Positions 46,601 to 49,135 of a stretch of 49,135 bases of DNA are shown one piece after another. The first letter of the stretch is position 1. The number at the start of each line of letters is the position of its first letter. The stretch is from CAWJAP01 sp963834365 (lineage in GTDB: Bacteria; Acidobacteriota; Vicinamibacteria; Vicinamibacterales; Vicinamibacteraceae): positions 1 through 49,135 of the forward strand of contig CAWIBS010000023.1 of NCBI GenBank assembly GCA_963834365.1, read 5' to 3'. The position numbers and the translations under genes are program-made. The notes below the pieces were generated by a model, which was given only the letters and a program-made list of their open reading frames with translations, was not told where the DNA came from and searched no databases.

Positions 46601-49135
46601 ATCAGGCCGTGGCGGCCGCGGTCCTGCGCAACGGCTATATCTCGACAGCCACGCCCGAGCTGCAAGACACGCTTGCGGTGAACCTGACGTCGGAGCGGAT
46701 GCGCACCGCCACGTGGCTGCTCGACGGCGTGCGTTCCGGCCAGGGGCTGAGCGATCTGCTCGGCTATCAGTTCGAGCGGGGCTGCACGATCGTCACGGGA
46801 TGGCGGAAGTGGACAAGTTCATCTATCCGCTCCGAAAGGCGTTTCCGCTGCGCGGCGATCGCATGCAGTCGACGGCCACGCCTGAAGGCGTGCCGATCGA
46901 GTCGATCGAGGCGCGCAACGTGATCGACGGTCTGGCGCTGGCGAATCACATCGCGACCACGGGCGCGCACGGATATCCGTTCGGCAAGACGGGCTGCCGA
47001 ACGCGACACCCGCGGAGGCGGCCGCGATCACGCCGAAGCCGACCGGCTGCTGGCGTCATCCGACGCCGTGGCCGATCTCGCGCTCGCGGAAGGTGTCTAT
47101 CAGGCGGTGATCGGCAACTACGATCGCGCCGCTGCCAACTACGATGCGTTCGCGCGCGGGGGTCTGCCACCGCAGCCCGACATCATCCGGACGCCCGCAT
47201 CGGTGTTCGGCCTGACGCATCGCGTCGCGCTGCACCTGGCGACCGGCGGCGATCCCAGCCTGTCGCCCGACCGGGCTCTGCCGATGACCCCACGCGCGCA
47301 GGCGGAGCCCGCGCTGAACGCGTGGCTCGCCGCGCAATTGCCGCCGTTTTCGACGATCGGGTGCATGGTGGCCGGTCTGGATGCGACGGCCGGGCAGACG
47401 TTCACGCGCGAAGTCACGCTCGACCGCGTCGGGATCCAGCCCGCGGATCTCGTCGCGCTGGCCGGCGGCACGCACGAGGCAATGACCGAGATCGACGACC
47501 GCGTGGCGGAATTCGCCGCGACGTCGTTTCACGCTCGCCCGGACGTCCCGGTGACGATCCGGTACATGGCAAAGAAGACTGCCGCGCTCAGCCTGTTCGA
47601 GCTGTTGCCGCTGCTTCGCTCGCTGAAGACGCTGACGTCCGGCGCACGTCCGTTGCGCCCGTCGGATCTATCGCTGCCGAGCGAAGCGCGCTCGTCGCAG
47701 GATGCGGTGCCGGTCATCGACCGCAATCGACTCAGCGTCGTCGAGACCGCGATGCGCGCATTGGCTGCCGACCTGTCGACGTTCATCGCGAAGTCGATCA
47801 GCCCGTGTCCGAACCTGTCGCGCGCGCCGATCTGCTGGCCTCCGCCGATGCGCTCGCGTCGGAAGTGGGCGCGCTGCTCGCGCGGGCGGCGCTTTTCGGT
47901 GTGCCCCAGGCCGGGCGTCAGTTCGTCCGCGACTTCAGGCGGCGCGTGTTTGCCGGCGTGCTGGCGCAGGCCGGCGATGTGGTGACCGGTGGGCCGCGCA
48001 GCTCGCGGAGTTCGACGCCAGAATCGCCGAACACGATGCGCTCCCGGCCGCGGCGTCCGAGGCCGACCGGTTCAGGGTGCTCGCCGTGGCGGAAGCGGCG
48101 ATCTCCACGCGGCCCATCGTTCCGCGGCCCCCGACACCGGCGGAGTTGCGTAGCCAGCTCGTCGAGACGGGCCGGAAGGCGTTCGTGGAAAAGCGCGAGC
48201 AGTTCTCCACGCTGCAGCAGACGACACGCACGCGCGTGTCGACCTGATGGCCGACGTGCGTGCGTTGCTGCCGGTGACGGAGTTCGATCCGGCGCCGTTT
48301 TCTCTCGAGGCGCACGATCAGGCGGTCGTTCAATTCGTTGAGGAAGCCAGGGCCGTTGCGCTTGCGGTGGGGACGGTCCTCAACGGCGGCTGACCGACGC
48401 AGCCGCGCAGTTGCGGCGCACGAGGCGAGCGCCGTGGCCGTCGATCGCGCGCGGGCCCTCGAAGCGGCGGCGAAAGCGTTGCTCGGCGACGATTTCGTCA
48501 TCGTGCCGTAATTTGCGCTGAGCGCCGCGCAGGGCAGCGAGCTCGCGAACGCGCTTGCCGCCAGCCGTTCGGGCGCGCTGTTCGATCATCTCGTCCATCC
48601 GCAAAGTGCGAGTGGGACGCCGGTCGATTTTCCCGTCGACACGTGGCTGCACGGCGTGGCGCGCGTCCGGCAACGGCTTCGCGCCTGGGAACAGGCGACT
48701 CTCCTGGCGGCGCGTTCGGTCGACCGGAGCCCGCACTGGATGCGCTGCAGTTGCCCCACGTGCCGGGCGACCGCTGGGTCGGGTTCGATTTCCCGACAGA
48801 TCAGAAGCTCGACGCCGATCGCCTGCTGTACACCGCGCATTTCGCCGCGCCGTTCGAGCGGCCCGACCGCTGTGCGGGCTGCTCCTGGATGAGTGGACGG
48901 AAATGATTCCGGCTCCCAGCTCGATACCGGCATCGCCTTGCATTACGACCGGCCGAACGCGGAATCGCCACAGACGATGCTGCTCGTGACGCCGTCCGAG
49001 TTCCGCGGCGCGTGGCAGTGGGACGACATGGTGGATGCGGTCAACGATGCCCTGGACATCGCCAAGCGACGCGCCATCGAACCGGCGCACATCGAGAAGC
49101 TGCCCATTGCGTCGTTTCTGCCGGCGACGATCATG
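43631..49135 (+). CDS. Unknown giant protein (>1,800 residues), fifth gene of the operon; runs off the window, heavily frameshifted
   Basis: A GTG at 43631 (VGQFEDLRERLRQARAQLDA) starts a coiled-coil N-terminus 16 bases after the previous gene. Sense can then be followed through about fifteen or more frame changes to the window end. Landmark pieces: PILMMPVRIETRF, FIGYHQGEAPIVAISRPV, IPAIRIGSQPYGILP-like text near 45330, HMDCCSYRLDAWTLGLVNYQ, LAKMRRTREGEA, QGIYLGAYGWLEEVRP, TSERMRTATWLLDGVRSGQG, LSDLLGYQFERG and, at the end, GIALHYDRPNAESPQTMLLV plus WQWDDMVDAVNDALDIAKRR. An apparent in-frame TAA stands at 48509–48511 between IVP and FALSAAQG. No catalytic motif is recognisable. The density of damage could mean low-coverage assembly or a decaying gene. 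Confidence 0.65.

Noticed and set aside
33954..49135. Prophage or contractile injection system
   Set aside because: No sheath, tube, baseplate spike, tape-measure, ATPase, portal or terminase sequence is recognisable in the part visible; the idea stays open only for sequence beyond the window.

Overview
The window is GC-rich, densely coded and dominated by secreted or envelope proteins and large signalling proteins. It holds a 13-propeller-motif hybrid histidine kinase, two Ser/Thr kinase–TolB-like–TPR receptors (one beside an ECF sigma factor), a TonB-dependent receptor with a carboxypeptidase-regulatory-like N-terminus, an FTP/M4 protease with thrombospondin type-3 repeats, and several orphan secreted proteins. 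Together these point to a soil-type Acidobacteriota, probably class Vicinamibacteria. That placement is inferred from gene content; there is no rRNA or tRNA gene to confirm it.

Layout. 1–6.9 kb: the 3' part of a Ser/Thr kinase-TPR gene (+) converges on a 1.6-kaa hybrid histidine kinase (-). 6.85–8.3 kb: a gene graveyard with a duplicated kinase 3' end, IS256-type and integrase-type transposase remnants, and a truncated HAF-repeat gene. 8.3–19.1 kb: minus-strand genes for exported proteins, including an overlapping trio (sulfatase-modifying-factor-like, HExxH protein, M23 peptidase), an amidohydrolase and an HYR-like surface protein. 19.4–22.5 kb: a thermolysin-family protease (+). 22.7–26.4 kb: a di-haem cytochrome c, an esterase and a lipoprotein (-). 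26.5–29.6 kb: ECF sigma factor plus Ser/Thr kinase (+). 29.8–33.0 kb: TonB-dependent receptor (-). 33.1–33.8 kb: a lipoprotein paralogous to the one at 26 kb. 34.0–49.1 kb: a five-gene plus-strand operon of large proteins without signal peptides, including one DUF6603-like protein; the last gene runs off the window.

Most striking regulatory signal. Six near-identical ~28-bp elements (core, read toward the gene, GATCAGGGGATTGTC) lie about 95–155 bp upstream of the start codons of six minus-strand genes for exported proteins. Several copies are preceded by a decayed 3' end of a LuxR-type regulator gene. In two copies the whole segment from the element through the ribosome binding site to the first signal-peptide codons is duplicated in front of unrelated cargo genes. 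This looks like a dispersed expression-plus-secretion cassette, perhaps a LuxR-type regulon.

Quality caution. Many genes change frame by single-base indels, some at homopolymers. The density is highest after 38 kb, although the 4.9-kb histidine kinase is intact. Uncorrected long-read error is the simplest explanation, but recent decay of the terminal operon cannot be excluded. Coordinates of frameshifted genes cover the whole reconstructed gene.
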